Assembly: GCF_001513745.1 (NCBI RefSeq)
Contig: NZ_CP013382.1
Span: forward strand, 2,418,001-2,482,000
From: Burkholderia humptydooensis
GTDB lineage: Bacteria; Pseudomonadota; Gammaproteobacteria; Burkholderiales; Burkholderiaceae
Direction: 5' to 3'
DNA: 64,000 bases
Part shown: one piece after another, positions 36,002-44,589 of the stretch
Position numbering within the stretch: the first letter of the stretch is position 1
Layout of the letters: the number at the start of each line of letters is the position of its first letter
Translations under genes and position numbers: made by a program
Notes under the pieces: generated by a model
Seen by the model: the letters and a program-made list of their open reading frames with translations, nothing else
The model's database searches: none
Told to the model about the DNA's origin: nothing

Positions 36002-36031
36002 TTGATATGTTATATCATTTCAAATTATGTA
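36002..36031 (+). promoter_or_regulatory. Second copy of the operator-promoter, facing the MFS gene
   Basis: TTGATA at 36002-36007 is followed at about 17-18 bases by TTATGT/TATGTA. The 18-mer GATATGTTATATCATTTC (36004-36021) differs from the receptor copy at only two positions, and its core GATAT-GTT-ATATC is a perfect dyad. It sits in the same place relative to its -35 box but points rightward. The next clear gene is the MFS exporter at 36318. Confidence 0.55.
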
Positions 36032-36317
36032 ACAAATTGCTTACGGCGGCGTTGGCACTGATGCTGATGCCGGCGTCAGCGCCGCGAGCCATGCTGATGC
36101 GTCGCCGCGCGATTGCCGGGACGGCATCGGTCGGGCACGCGCGGCGACGAATCGGCGTTTCGACCAAAATGCGAATTCGTGCGGGTCGCGCGCCATGTGC
36201 CCGCGCCGTGACGCCGTTCGCGAACCAGCATCGTCACGACACGCGCCGCCCGGCCGCGCGCATCGGCGTGATATCGTCGGGCGCTCGCAAACCGGCAAAG
36301 TCCTTTCAGTTTCACGC

Positions 36318-37523
36318 ATGCATCCTCTCCGATCGATCCTCCCGCTCGCCCTGTTGACCGCCGTCGGGCTCCTCGCCACCGACCTGTATCTCCCCGCCGT
36401 GCCGTCGCTGCCGCAGCAGCTCGGCGGCTCGATCGAAAGCGCACAGGCGACGCTCGCCGCGTTCTCGGCCGCGCTCGCCGTGTCGCAGCTCGTCTGGGGC
36501 GCCGCCGCCGACCGCTTCGGGCACCGCCGCACGCTCGCGTTCGCGGTGCTGCTGCAACTCATCGCGGGCGCCGCGTGCGCGCTCGCGCCGTCGATGGGCG
36601 CGCTGATCGGCGCGCGCGTCGCGCAGGGCTTCGGGGTGGGCGCGGCGACGGTCATCGTCCCCGCGCTCGTCCGGCAGTCGTTCGGCGACGGCGGCGCGGT
36701 CCGCGCGCTCGCATGGCTCGGCATCGTCGAAAGCGCGGTGCCGGGACTCGCGCCCGTCGTCGGCGCGGCGCTCCTCGTCGTCGCCGACTGGCGGATGAGC
36801 TTCTGGATCATCGTCGCGCTGTCCGCTGTCGCGGCGCCGCTCGTGTTCCGCGCGATTCCCGCGGCTCGCGCGACGCGCGCGCCCGCGCATGCGAGCGCCA
36901 ACGCGCGCGCGGGCGGCTATCGACGGTTGCTGCGCTCGCCCGTCTATCTCGGCTACGCGCTCGGTCACGCGCTCTGCTTCGCCGCGCTGCTCGCGTTCGT
37001 CGCGAGCGCGCCGCAGGTCGTCGAGATCTGGCTCGGCGCGGGGCCGTCGACGTTCAGCCTGATGCAGGCGTGCGGCGTCGCCGCGTTCATGCTGACCGCC
37101 GCGCGCAGCGGCAAATGGTCCGACGCGCTCGGCCTCGACCGGATCATCTCGCTCGGCGCGCTGCTGCAGTTCGCGGCGTCGGCCGCGTTCCTGCTGCTCG
37201 CGTACGCCGATTGGCGTTCGACGGCGCTCGTCGTCGCATCGTGGATGCTGTTCTGCGGCTCGCTCGGCTTGCGCGGGCCGGCGTCGATGGCGCGCGCGCT
37301 CGCGGCCGAGCCCGCCGTCGCAGGACGCGCGGCCGGACTGCTGATGTTCTTCGGGCTCGGCGGCGCGGCGCTCGCGACGCAGGCCGTCGCGCCGTTCCTG
37401 CCTCTCGGGCTCGCGCCCGTCGCGTGGATGTGCGCGGGCTTCACGCTCGCGAGCGGCGCGGTCGTGCTGTGGGGAATCGCGATGCGCGACAGGCATCGCG
37501 CAGCGGCGACGGAAGTTGCGTGA
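36318..37523 (+). CDS. MFS exporter, Bcr/CflA-type
   Basis: A 401-residue, 12-helix major facilitator. It begins MHPLRSILPLALLTAVGLLA and has the family marks of Bcr/CflA drug exporters: TDLYLPAVPSLPQQLGG after the first helix, the loop motif GAAADRFGHRRTL, and RVAQGFGVGAATVIVPALVR. The substrate is unknown. The gene lies downstream of a Zur/Fur-like operator shared in type with the divergent receptor, so a metal-linked role (for example export of a metallophore) is possible but unproven. No clear SD precedes ATG 36318. Confidence 0.83.
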   Translation: MHPLRSILPLALLTAVGLLATDLYLPAVPSLPQQLGGSIESAQATLAAFSAALAVSQLVWGAAADRFGHRRTLAFAVLLQLIAGAACALAPSMGALIGARVAQGFGVGAATVIVPALVRQSFGDGGAVRALAWLGIVESAVPGLAPVVGAALLVVADWRMSFWIIVALSAVAAPLVFRAIPAARATRAPAHASANARAGGYRRLLRSPVYLGYALGHALCFAALLAFVASAPQVVEIWLGAGPSTFSLMQACGVAAFMLTAARSGKWSDALGLDRIISLGALLQFAASAAFLLLAYADWRSTALVVASWMLFCGSLGLRGPASMARALAAEPAVAGRAAGLLMFFGLGGAALATQAVAPFLPLGLAPVAWMCAGFTLASGAVVLWGIAMRDRHRAAATEVA

Positions 37524-37559
37524 GCCGGCCGGAGGCGCGCGCCGGCGCTGCCCGCCCGA

Positions 37560-38576
37560 TCACGCCTGCGGATCGACCCGCAGCACGAGCTTGCCGCGAT
37601 GGCTGCCGTCGAACAGACGATTCAGCACGTCGGGCGCGTTGGTCAGCCCGTCGGCGACGGTTTCCTCGGCCTTCAGCCGGCCGTCGCGCAGCCAGCCCGC
37701 GAGCGTCGCGATCGCTTCGCGGCTCTTCCGGTAATCGAGGATCAGGAAGCCGCGCATCGTCAGCCGCTTCGCGATCAGCACGCTGACGTCGTCGGACGGC
37801 CGCCCGCTGTTGTAGTTCGCGATCACGCCGCACAGCGCGACGCGTCCGCCGATCGCCATCCGCGAGAGCACCGCGCGCATGATCTCGCCGCCGACGTTCT
37901 CGAAGTTCACGTGCACGCCGTCGGGCGTCGCGTCCTTCAGCGCGCGCTTCCAGTCGTCGGACTTGTAATCGACGGCCGCGTCGAAGCCGAGCTCGTCGGT
38001 CAGATAGCGGCACTTGTCCGCGCCGCCCGCGATGCCGACGACGCGCGCGCCATGAATCTTGCCGATCTGCCCGGCAACGGAGCCGACCGAGCCCGCGGCC
38101 GCCGACACGACGAGCGTCTCGCCCGGCTGCACCGGCGCGATCTCGGTGAGCCCGTAGTACGCGGTGAGCCCGCTCATCCCGCACGCGCCGAGCAGGCGCG
38201 GCAGCGGCAGACCGAGCGCGGCGGGCAGCTTCGTGTAGTGCGCGGCTTCGTCGGCGCGCACGTGCGCGTAGTCCTGCCAGCCGACGAGCCCTTGCACGAG
38301 ATCGCCCTCGGCGAACCCCGGCGCGTTCGACGCGACGACGCGGCCGATGCCGAGCGCGCGCATCACGTCGCCGATCGCCACCGGCGGCAGATATTGCGGG
38401 ATGTCGCTCATCCAGACGCGATTGGTCGGGTCCATCGACAGATACAGCACGCGCACGAGCAGCTCGCCCGGCCCGAGCGCGGGCAGCGGCGCTTCGACGA
38501 GCGTGAAGTGCTCCTGGCCGACGCGCCCGTCGGGGCGCGCCTTCAGACGCAGTTGGCGATTGACGGGGGTGGACAT
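37560..38576 (-). CDS. NADP-dependent medium-chain oxidoreductase (CurA/LTB4DH-like)
   Basis: A 338-residue MDR enzyme that reduces activated double bonds with NADPH. It opens NRQLRLKARPDGRVGQEHF and has MDPTNRVWMSD, the nucleotide-binding loop VSAAAGSVGSVAGQIGKI, and YKSDDWKRALKDATPDGVHV with NFENVGG. This is the zinc-free prostaglandin reductase / curcumin reductase group. It is last in the leftward acyl-CoA dehydrogenase operon. AAGG lies 8 bases before ATG 38576; two earlier Met codons are too close to that box. Confidence 0.88.
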   Translation of the reverse strand: MSTPVNRQLRLKARPDGRVGQEHFTLVEAPLPALGPGELLVRVLYLSMDPTNRVWMSDIPQYLPPVAIGDVMRALGIGRVVASNAPGFAEGDLVQGLVGWQDYAHVRADEAAHYTKLPAALGLPLPRLLGACGMSGLTAYYGLTEIAPVQPGETLVVSAAAGSVGSVAGQIGKIHGARVVGIAGGADKCRYLTDELGFDAAVDYKSDDWKRALKDATPDGVHVNFENVGGEIMRAVLSRMAIGGRVALCGVIANYNSGRPSDDVSVLIAKRLTMRGFLILDYRKSREAIATLAGWLRDGRLKAEETVADGLTNAPDVLNRLFDGSHRGKLVLRVDPQA

Positions 38577-38666
38577 GGGCATCACCTTCGAGGGTGGGAA
38601 TGGAAACGGACGGCGTGCGCCCGCATCGGCGACCGCCGCGAGTGCGCCGCCAACGCATGCGCGGCG

Positions 38667-39458
38667 TCAGACCGCGCACATCCCGCCGTCGATCACGAGC
38701 TCCGCGCCCGTCACGTAGCGGCTCTCGTCGGACGCGAGATAAACGGCCGCATACGCGACGTCGTCCGGCTCGCCGAGCCGGCGCATCGGCACGCCGCGCG
38801 CGAGCTTGCGCGCCGCCTCCTTCTCGCCGACCTGCCGGACGATCGGCGCGACGATGCCGGTCATGATGAACGACGGATGGATCGAGTTGCAGCGCACCTC
38901 GGTCTGCCGGCGCGCGCAGTCGACCGCGATCGACTTCGTCAGCGACGCGACCGCCGCCTTCGACGCGTTGTACGCGGTGTAGTCGGGCTCCTGCTTGAAC
39001 GCGGCGACCGACGAGATGTTGACGATCGACGCGGGCGCGCCCGCCTCCAGATACGGCAGCGCGTGCTTCGTGCCGAGCACGATGCTCTCGACGTTGATCG
39101 CCATCACGCGCCGCCATTCGTCGCGCTCGATCTGCCCGACCGCACCGAACGAGCCGACGCCCGCGTTGTGCACGAGCACCGACAGCCCGCCCATCGCGTC
39201 GCTCGCCTGCGAAAGCCGCGCCGCCCACTGCGCTTCGTCGGTGACGTCCTGACCGGCCGCCCACGCGACGCGCTCGCCCGCCGCGCCGTTCAGCTCGGCG
39301 GCGAACGCATCGAGCACGGCCGCGTCGACGATGTCGGTCAGGAACACCTTCGCGCCCTGCTCGGCCATCCGACGCGCGATCGCGCGCCCGAGGCCGCCCG
39401 CCGCGCCGGTGATGAATGCGCGCTTGCCGGCAAGACGCGGCGCCAGATTCTTCGTCAT
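38667..39458 (-). CDS. SDR family oxidoreductase
   Basis: A 263-residue classical short-chain dehydrogenase. The cofactor motif TGAAGGLGRAIA is near residue 18, NAG is in HNAGVGS, and the catalytic YxxxK is YTAYNASK with Ser in NISSVAAF. An acidic residue after the second strand (LTDIVD) favours NAD. The C-terminus ends GAELVIDGGMC. GGGAG sits 5 bases before ATG 39458. In the operon it may act on a hydroxyacyl-CoA intermediate; this is inferred from context. Confidence 0.9.
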   Translation of the reverse strand: MTKNLAPRLAGKRAFITGAAGGLGRAIARRMAEQGAKVFLTDIVDAAVLDAFAAELNGAAGERVAWAAGQDVTDEAQWAARLSQASDAMGGLSVLVHNAGVGSFGAVGQIERDEWRRVMAINVESIVLGTKHALPYLEAGAPASIVNISSVAAFKQEPDYTAYNASKAAVASLTKSIAVDCARRQTEVRCNSIHPSFIMTGIVAPIVRQVGEKEAARKLARGVPMRRLGEPDDVAYAAVYLASDESRYVTGAELVIDGGMCAV

Positions 39459-39597
39459 GAACACTCCCTGTCGTTTTCGATGTGCGCTCGTCGCATGCGC
39501 GCTTCGCGCGCGTGCATGAAATCAGCCGCTCGGTCATCGGGCAATCGGCCGCCGGTCGCGAGGAGTCAACCATCGCCCCTATCGCCCCTATCGCCCA

Positions 39598-40368
39598 TCA
39601 AACCGACAAATACCCGCCGTCGACGTTCAGCACCGTCCCCGTCGTATAGCTCGACGCCGCCGATGCAAGATACAGCACCGCGCCCGCCATCTCCGTCGGC
39701 TGCGCGGCGCGCCGCATCGGCACGTGCGCGAGCACCTGCTTGAGCACGTCTGGCGTCTGCGTGAGCGCCGACGCGAACTTCGTGTCGGTCAGCCCCGGCA
39801 GCAGCGCGTTGCAGCGCACGCCGCTCGCCGCGCATTCGATCGCGAACGCCTTCGTCATCGAGATCACCGCCGCCTTCGTGATCGAGTAGATGCCCTGCCA
39901 GTAGCCGGGAATCACGCCGTTCACCGACGCGACGTTGACGATCGATCCGCCGCCGCCCTTGCTCATCAGCTTCGCGCCGCGGCTCGACATGAAGAAGTAG
40001 CCGCGGATGTTCACGTCGACGGTCTTCTGGAACGCGCCGAGATCCGTATCGACGATCGGCCCGTAGTACGGATTCGTCGCCGCGTTGTTGACGAGCACGT
40101 CGAGGCGCCCGTGCCTGCCTTCGAGCGACGCGAAGAGCGCATCGATCTGGCCGAGCTCGCCGATGTGGCACACGGCCGCCTCGGCCGAGCCGCCCGCCTC
40201 GACGATCTCGCTCGCGACCGCGCGGCAATCGTCGATGCGCCGGCTCGTGACGACGACGTGCGCGCCGAATGCGCCGAGCAGCTTCGCGGCTTCCGCGCCG
40301 ATGCCGCGGCTGCCGCCGGTGACGACGGCGATCTTGCCGGACAGGTCGAACAGGTTGGGTGCGGTCAT
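39598..40368 (-). CDS. SDR family oxidoreductase
   Basis: A 256-residue short-chain dehydrogenase with TGGSRGIGAEAAKLLG at about residues 18-33, NNAATNPYYG, catalytic Ser in NVASVNGVIPG and YSITKAAV as YxxxK. It ends GTVLNVDGGYLSV. VTSRR after the second strand suggests NADP preference. It resembles the SDR that accompanies acyl-CoA dehydrogenase/phosphotransferase pairs in other proteobacteria (LvaD-like position). It is separated by 139 bases from the downstream SDR gene and 33 from the phosphatase gene. Confidence 0.9.
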   Translation of the reverse strand: MTAPNLFDLSGKIAVVTGGSRGIGAEAAKLLGAFGAHVVVTSRRIDDCRAVASEIVEAGGSAEAAVCHIGELGQIDALFASLEGRHGRLDVLVNNAATNPYYGPIVDTDLGAFQKTVDVNIRGYFFMSSRGAKLMSKGGGGSIVNVASVNGVIPGYWQGIYSITKAAVISMTKAFAIECAASGVRCNALLPGLTDTKFASALTQTPDVLKQVLAHVPMRRAAQPTEMAGAVLYLASAASSYTTGTVLNVDGGYLSV

Positions 40369-40401
40369 GGAGGATATCCTGAATCGATGAAGGAAACGGA
40401 A

Positions 40402-41091
40402 TCAGCGATGCGTGACGAGCCGCTCGCCATCCGCTCCGTCGAGGTGCGGCCAGCCGTTGTACGTCGTCACGCGCGCGCCGCCGCGGCCGATCCTGATCCG
40501 GGTCACGCTCGTGTTGACGAGCGGCCACGCGAGCTCGAAGCTGCGCTCGATCGGCACGCCGAACAGCGCCGCGACGATCACGCCGATCGGCCCGCCCGAC
40601 GTGAACGCCCAGATCTCGCGCGCCGGCTGCCCCGCGAGCGCGTCCCACGCGGCGAGCGTGCGCGCGCGGAATTCGGGCCACGCGCAGCCGTAATCGCCGT
40701 CGTGCGCGCCGCCCGTCCAGCGCGCGACGGCCGCCGCGAACAGCGCCTGGAACGCGCGGCGCGGATCGGCTTGCGTCCCCATCGCGCGCAGCAGTGCGTC
40801 GCGCGACGCGAGCGCCGGCCGATGGCGCGCGATCAGTTCGTCCGCGTCGAGCTCGTCGAGGCCCGCGAGCGCGAGCCGCGGCGCGTCGACGCCCGCCGCG
40901 CGCGCGCAGCCGTCGGCCGTCTGCGCGTGGCGGCGCAGCGTGCCGGTGGCGATCAGGCCGGGCCGCCGCGCGCCGCGCGCCATCCACGCGCCGAGCCGCG
41001 CCGATTGCTCGTCGCCGAGCAGCGACAGGCAATCGTAGTCGGCCGCATCGAAGCTCGCCTGCGCGTGGCGGATCAGGAACAGCTCGGTCAT
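40402..41091 (-). CDS. Histidine phosphatase (phosphoglycerate mutase-like) family protein
   Basis: A 229-residue branch-1 histidine phosphatase. The catalytic RHA motif is at residues 8-10 (FLIRHAQASF), the second Arg-His in ATGTLRRHAQTA, a Glu in LDELDADELI and the late motif TSGGPIGV, where the usual His is replaced by a Ser-Gly-Gly run. The last point makes activity less certain. ATG 41091 overlaps the phosphotransferase stop as ATGA, so the two are coupled. A role in removing phosphate from a CoA-linked or sugar intermediate is possible but not shown. Confidence 0.82.
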   Translation of the reverse strand: MTELFLIRHAQASFDAADYDCLSLLGDEQSARLGAWMARGARRPGLIATGTLRRHAQTADGCARAAGVDAPRLALAGLDELDADELIARHRPALASRDALLRAMGTQADPRRAFQALFAAAVARWTGGAHDGDYGCAWPEFRARTLAAWDALAGQPAREIWAFTSGGPIGVIVAALFGVPIERSFELAWPLVNTSVTRIRIGRGGARVTTYNGWPHLDGADGERLVTHR

Positions 41092-42164
41092 CGGGCGCCC
41101 CCGGCCGCCTCGATCACGCGCCGGCAGCGCTCGCCGAGATAGCGCACGACCGCGCCGAGGCCCGCGAACTGCGCGTTCGTCGTGTGGCCGAGCACGAAGC
41201 GCCGGTAGATCTGCTGCGCGATCACCATCAGCCGGAACAGGCCGAACACTTCGTAGAACACGAAGCCGCCGATGTCGAGCCCCGTGCGCGCGCCGTAGTA
41301 CTCGATGAGCTCGCGGCGCGTCATCATCCCGTCGGCGTGCGTCGGCTGACGGCGCATCGCGACGAACGCGGGATCGTCGTCGGCCTGCGCCCAGTACGCG
41401 AGCGAGCCGCCGAGATCCATCAGCGGATCGCCGAGCGTCGCCATCTCCCAGTCGAGCACGCCGACGATCGACAGCGGATCGGCCGGATCGAGCACGACGT
41501 TGTCGAAGCGATAGTCGTTGTGGATCACGCAGATGCGGCGCTCGCCCGCCGGGCGATGGCGTTCGAGCCACGCGAGCACGTCGTCGCACGGGTTCGTGCC
41601 GTCGGTGAGCGCCTTGCGCCAGCGCTCGCCCCAGCCGCTCAACTGGCGCGCGACGTAGCCTTCGCCCTTGCCGAGCGCCGCGATCTCCGGGCGCGACGCA
41701 TCGATCGCGTGCAACTCGATCAGCCGATCGACGAAGCGCTCGCACAGCTTGCGCACACCCGCGCGGTCGAGCTTCAGCTCGGCGGGCAGCTCGCGCCGCA
41801 GGATCACGCCGGCGATGCGCTCCATCACGTAGAACTCGCTGCCGAGCACCGCAGGATCGTCGCAGCGCGCGAGAATCGCCGGCACGTGGCGGTAGTCGGG
41901 CGCGAGCGCCGCCATCACCGCCGCCTCCCGCAGCATGTCGTGCGCGGTGCCGGCCTTCGCACCCGCGGGCGGGCGCCTGAGCACCATCTCGCGATCGCCA
42001 TAGCCGATCAGATAGGTCAGGTTCGACGCGCCGCCGTGGAACTGCCGGATGCGCGGCTCGCCGCTCAATCCCGGAACGCGCGGCTTCAGGTATGCATCGA
42101 GCTTCGCCGCGTCGAGCCGGTCTTCGTCTCGCACGTCGCGCGCGTCGTCGAGGCGCACGCTCAT
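41088..42164 (-). CDS. Aminoglycoside-phosphotransferase-fold kinase, ACAD10/11- or LvaA-like
   Basis: A 358-residue APH-fold kinase. The N-lobe has IRQFHGGASNLTYLI and MVLRRPPAG (ATP-binding Lys/Arg). The C-lobe has the catalytic loop VIHNDYRFDNVVLDP and the metal-binding GVLDWEMATLGDPLMDLG. Homologues fused or adjacent to acyl-CoA dehydrogenases (mammalian ACAD10/11, Pseudomonas LvaA) phosphorylate 4-hydroxyacyl-CoAs. It overlaps both neighbours by 4 bases, which supports a joint task with the dehydrogenase. Substrate is inferred. Confidence 0.88.
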   Translation of the reverse strand: MSVRLDDARDVRDEDRLDAAKLDAYLKPRVPGLSGEPRIRQFHGGASNLTYLIGYGDREMVLRRPPAGAKAGTAHDMLREAAVMAALAPDYRHVPAILARCDDPAVLGSEFYVMERIAGVILRRELPAELKLDRAGVRKLCERFVDRLIELHAIDASRPEIAALGKGEGYVARQLSGWGERWRKALTDGTNPCDDVLAWLERHRPAGERRICVIHNDYRFDNVVLDPADPLSIVGVLDWEMATLGDPLMDLGGSLAYWAQADDDPAFVAMRRQPTHADGMMTRRELIEYYGARTGLDIGGFVFYEVFGLFRLMVIAQQIYRRFVLGHTTNAQFAGLGAVVRYLGERCRRVIEAAGGAR

Positions 42165-43396
42165 GCGGCGGCCTCCGCCGCGGCGAGCTGCCGCTTCACC
42201 TCGAGCCTCGCGACGACCGCGCGATGCACCTCGTCCGGCCCGTCCGCGATCCGCAGCACGCGCGCATACGCGTAGAGCGCGGCGAGCGGAAAGTCGTTCG
42301 ACAGGCCCGCGCCGCCGTGGATCTGGATCGCCGCGTCGGCCGCCTGCTGCGCGACCGCAGGCACGACGACCTTGATCTGCGAGATCAGCGACAGCGCCGC
42401 CTTCACGCCCTGCGTGTCGATCGTCCACGCGGCCTTCAGCGTCAGCAGGCGCGCCTGCTCGATCGCCATGCGCAGGTTCGCGACGATGTCGCCGTTGCCG
42501 CCGAGCTTCACGAGCGGCTTGCCGAACGCGGTGCGCGCCGTCGCGCGCGCACACAGCAGCGTGAGCGCCTTCTCCGCCGCGCCGAGCGCGCGCATGCAGT
42601 GGTGGATGCGGCCCGGGCCGAGCCGGCCCTGCGCGATCTCGAAGCCGCGCCCCGGCCCGAGGATCACGTTCGACGCCGGCAGCCGCACGTTCGTGAAGCT
42701 GACTTCGCCGTGGCCCGAGGGCTCGTCGTACGCATTGAACACCGGCAGCATCCGCTCGATCTTCACGCCAGGCGCGTCGAGCGGGCACAGCACCATCGTG
42801 TGCCGGCGATGCGGCTCCGCCTCCGGATCGGTGAGCCCCATGAAGATCACGACGCGCGCGAGCGGATGGCCGATGCCGGTCGACCACCACTTGCGGCCAT
42901 TCAGCACGACTTCGTCGCCCTCGATCCTGGCCGTCGCCCGCATGTTCGTCGCGTCCGAGGACGCCACCTCCGGCTCCGTCATGCAGAACGCCGAGCGGAT
43001 CTCGCCCGCGAGCAGCGGCTCGAGCCAGCGGCGGCGCTGCTCGGGCGAGCCGTAGCGCGCGAGCACCTCCATGTTGCCGGTGTCGGGCGCGTTGCAGTTG
43101 AACACCTCGGGCGCGATGAACGAGTGCCCCATCAGCTCGGCGAGCGGCGCGTACTCGGCGTTCGACAGCCCCGCGCCGCCGTGCCCGACCTCGGGTAGGA
43201 ACAGGTTCCAGAGGCCGGCCGCGCGCGCCTTCGCCTTCAGCGTTTCCATCACGTCGGGCTGCCGCCAGCGGCGCCAGTCGGCGCTGCCCGTCAATTGCTC
43301 GACATAGCGCGCCTCGACGGGCGCGATCTCGTCGCGCATGAAGCCCGCGATGCGCTCGCTCAGTTCGCGGCCGCGGGCCGAAGGGGAGAAATCCAC
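42161..43396 (-). CDS. Acyl-CoA dehydrogenase, LvaC/ACAD10-like
   Basis: A 411-residue FAD enzyme. Typical motifs are MTEPEVASSDATN (substrate and flavin binding), NGRKWWSTG, RTAFGKPLVKLG, and IQIHGGAGLS near the C-terminus. The ARIADGPDEVH-like end appears as VLRIADGPDEVHRAVV. The start is GTG 43396 with GGAG 5 bases upstream; earlier ATG codons lie in the AT-rich promoter. In LvaC/ACAD10-type pathways this enzyme turns a 4-phosphoacyl-CoA into an enoyl-CoA; the adjacent kinase makes that reading attractive. Confidence 0.9.
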   Translation of the reverse strand: MDFSPSARGRELSERIAGFMRDEIAPVEARYVEQLTGSADWRRWRQPDVMETLKAKARAAGLWNLFLPEVGHGGAGLSNAEYAPLAELMGHSFIAPEVFNCNAPDTGNMEVLARYGSPEQRRRWLEPLLAGEIRSAFCMTEPEVASSDATNMRATARIEGDEVVLNGRKWWSTGIGHPLARVVIFMGLTDPEAEPHRRHTMVLCPLDAPGVKIERMLPVFNAYDEPSGHGEVSFTNVRLPASNVILGPGRGFEIAQGRLGPGRIHHCMRALGAAEKALTLLCARATARTAFGKPLVKLGGNGDIVANLRMAIEQARLLTLKAAWTIDTQGVKAALSLISQIKVVVPAVAQQAADAAIQIHGGAGLSNDFPLAALYAYARVLRIADGPDEVHRAVVARLEVKRQLAAAEAAA

Positions 43397-43565
43397 GGCG
43401 TCTCCGGATAGTCGGTTCGAATGCAAACGAGCGTACGCGATCCTCGACAATCGATGAAATGAATATTTATTATGCAAGGACATAGACGTCATTGATGGGC
43501 TTTCGCGATCGCGCAAGCCGCGCCGATACGTCGGAACGCCAACGCCTCGAAACGCCGGAACGCCG
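43397..43565. promoter_or_regulatory. Divergent promoter region between the LysR gene and its likely operon
   Basis: An AT-rich core at 43436-43485 lies between the leftward acyl-CoA dehydrogenase operon and rightward lysR gene. TTGCAT occurs on the minus strand at 43478-43473 as a candidate -35, followed by A/T-rich sequence. LysR-type regulators usually bind such a shared promoter through a T-N11-A dyad; several fits exist and I cannot choose one. Confidence 0.4.
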
Positions 43566-44492
43566 ATGCAGCCCGACCACCGACTCGACCTGAACCTGTT
43601 CCGCGTGCTCGACGCGGTCTACGCGCAGGGCGGCATCAGCGCCGCCGCCCGCGCGCTGCACCTGACGCAGCCGGCCGTCACGCACGCGCTGAACCGGCTG
43701 CGCGCGCACTTCGGCGATCCGCTGTTCGTGCGGCAGGGCAACAAGGTCGTGCCGACCGAGCGCACGCGCGCGGTGATCGCGGACGTCCAGCTCCATCTGA
43801 AAGGTCTGCAGGGCGCGGCGCGCGCGCAGACGCGCTTCAGCCCGGACGCGCTCGACATGCGCTTCGTCGTCGGCGTGCGCGACGTGCTCGAATCGATCGC
43901 GCTGCCGCAGCTCGTCGAGGCGCTCGCGCGCGACGCGCCCGGCGTGCGGCTCGTGAGCCGCCGCGTGCCGGTTGCCGACATCGAGCGCGAGCTCGGCAGC
44001 GGCAACCTCGATCTCGCGATCGAGCGCCGCGTGCCCGCCGGGCCGCGAATGGCCGCCGAATACGTGGCGGATGACACGCTCGTCGTCGCGATGCGGCGCG
44101 ACCATCCGCTCGCGGGCGCGCCGCTGCGCCGCGCCGACTATTTCGCCGCGCGGCACGTGACGGTGTCGCCGCTCGGCGAGCCGCACACGCTCGACGTGCT
44201 GCTCGGCGCCGACGGGCGCTTCCGGCAGATCCAGCTCGTCTGCCAGCACTACTTCGCCGCGTGCCAGATCGCGGCGTCGGGCGACCTGCTGCTGACGCTG
44301 CCGCGCTCTTACGCGCTGCGCATGACGCGGCTGCTGCCGATCGCGGTGCTGCCGCTGCCGCTGCGGCTCAAGCCCTACCCGATCCTCGCGTACTGGCACG
44401 AGTCGCGCGAGCTCGACCGCGCGCACCAGTGGTTCCGGCAGCGCGTGATCGACGTCGTGCGCGCCGCGTCGTCGCATCCCGCCGGCGCGTAG
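43566..44492 (+). CDS. LysR family transcriptional regulator
   Basis: A 308-residue regulator. The N-terminal winged HTH is LDLNLFRVLDAVYAQGGISA, then AARALHLTQPAVTHALNRLR and FGDPLFVRQGNKVVPT; the effector domain runs from about residue 95 (MRFVVGVRDVLESIALPQLV). It belongs to the NodD/PcpR-like branch by its HTH. It faces the acyl-CoA dehydrogenase operon across a 169-base spacer, the standard layout for a LysR regulator and its target. Confidence 0.9.
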   Translation: MQPDHRLDLNLFRVLDAVYAQGGISAAARALHLTQPAVTHALNRLRAHFGDPLFVRQGNKVVPTERTRAVIADVQLHLKGLQGAARAQTRFSPDALDMRFVVGVRDVLESIALPQLVEALARDAPGVRLVSRRVPVADIERELGSGNLDLAIERRVPAGPRMAAEYVADDTLVVAMRRDHPLAGAPLRRADYFAARHVTVSPLGEPHTLDVLLGADGRFRQIQLVCQHYFAACQIAASGDLLLTLPRSYALRMTRLLPIAVLPLPLRLKPYPILAYWHESRELDRAHQWFRQRVIDVVRAASSHPAGA

Positions 44493-44589
44493 GCATCGCT
44501 GCAGGCGCGCGCGAAGCCGTTTATGCTCGCCTATCGTGACCGTGGCCGGCGCGCCGGCCCGCTCCTTCCCCTTACCTCGAGAACACGCC

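Larger units (their letters stand above)
35823..36317. other. Divergent intergenic region with paired operators, 495 bp
   Basis: The spacer between the leftward receptor gene and the rightward MFS gene contains two near-identical operator-promoters about 100 bases apart (see separate entries) and a GC-rich segment from 36050 to the MFS start. A frame from ATG 36007 has a signal-like N-terminus but then degenerates into an Arg-rich shadow; I do not call it a gene. Confidence 0.45.

Noticed and set aside
36007..36357. Frame starting MLYHFKLCNKLLTAALALML, which looks like a signal peptide downstream of the second operator
   Set aside because: The start lies inside the operator itself, there is no ribosome site, and after about 25 residues the sequence becomes Arg/Ala-rich with no family features; it also runs into the MFS gene.
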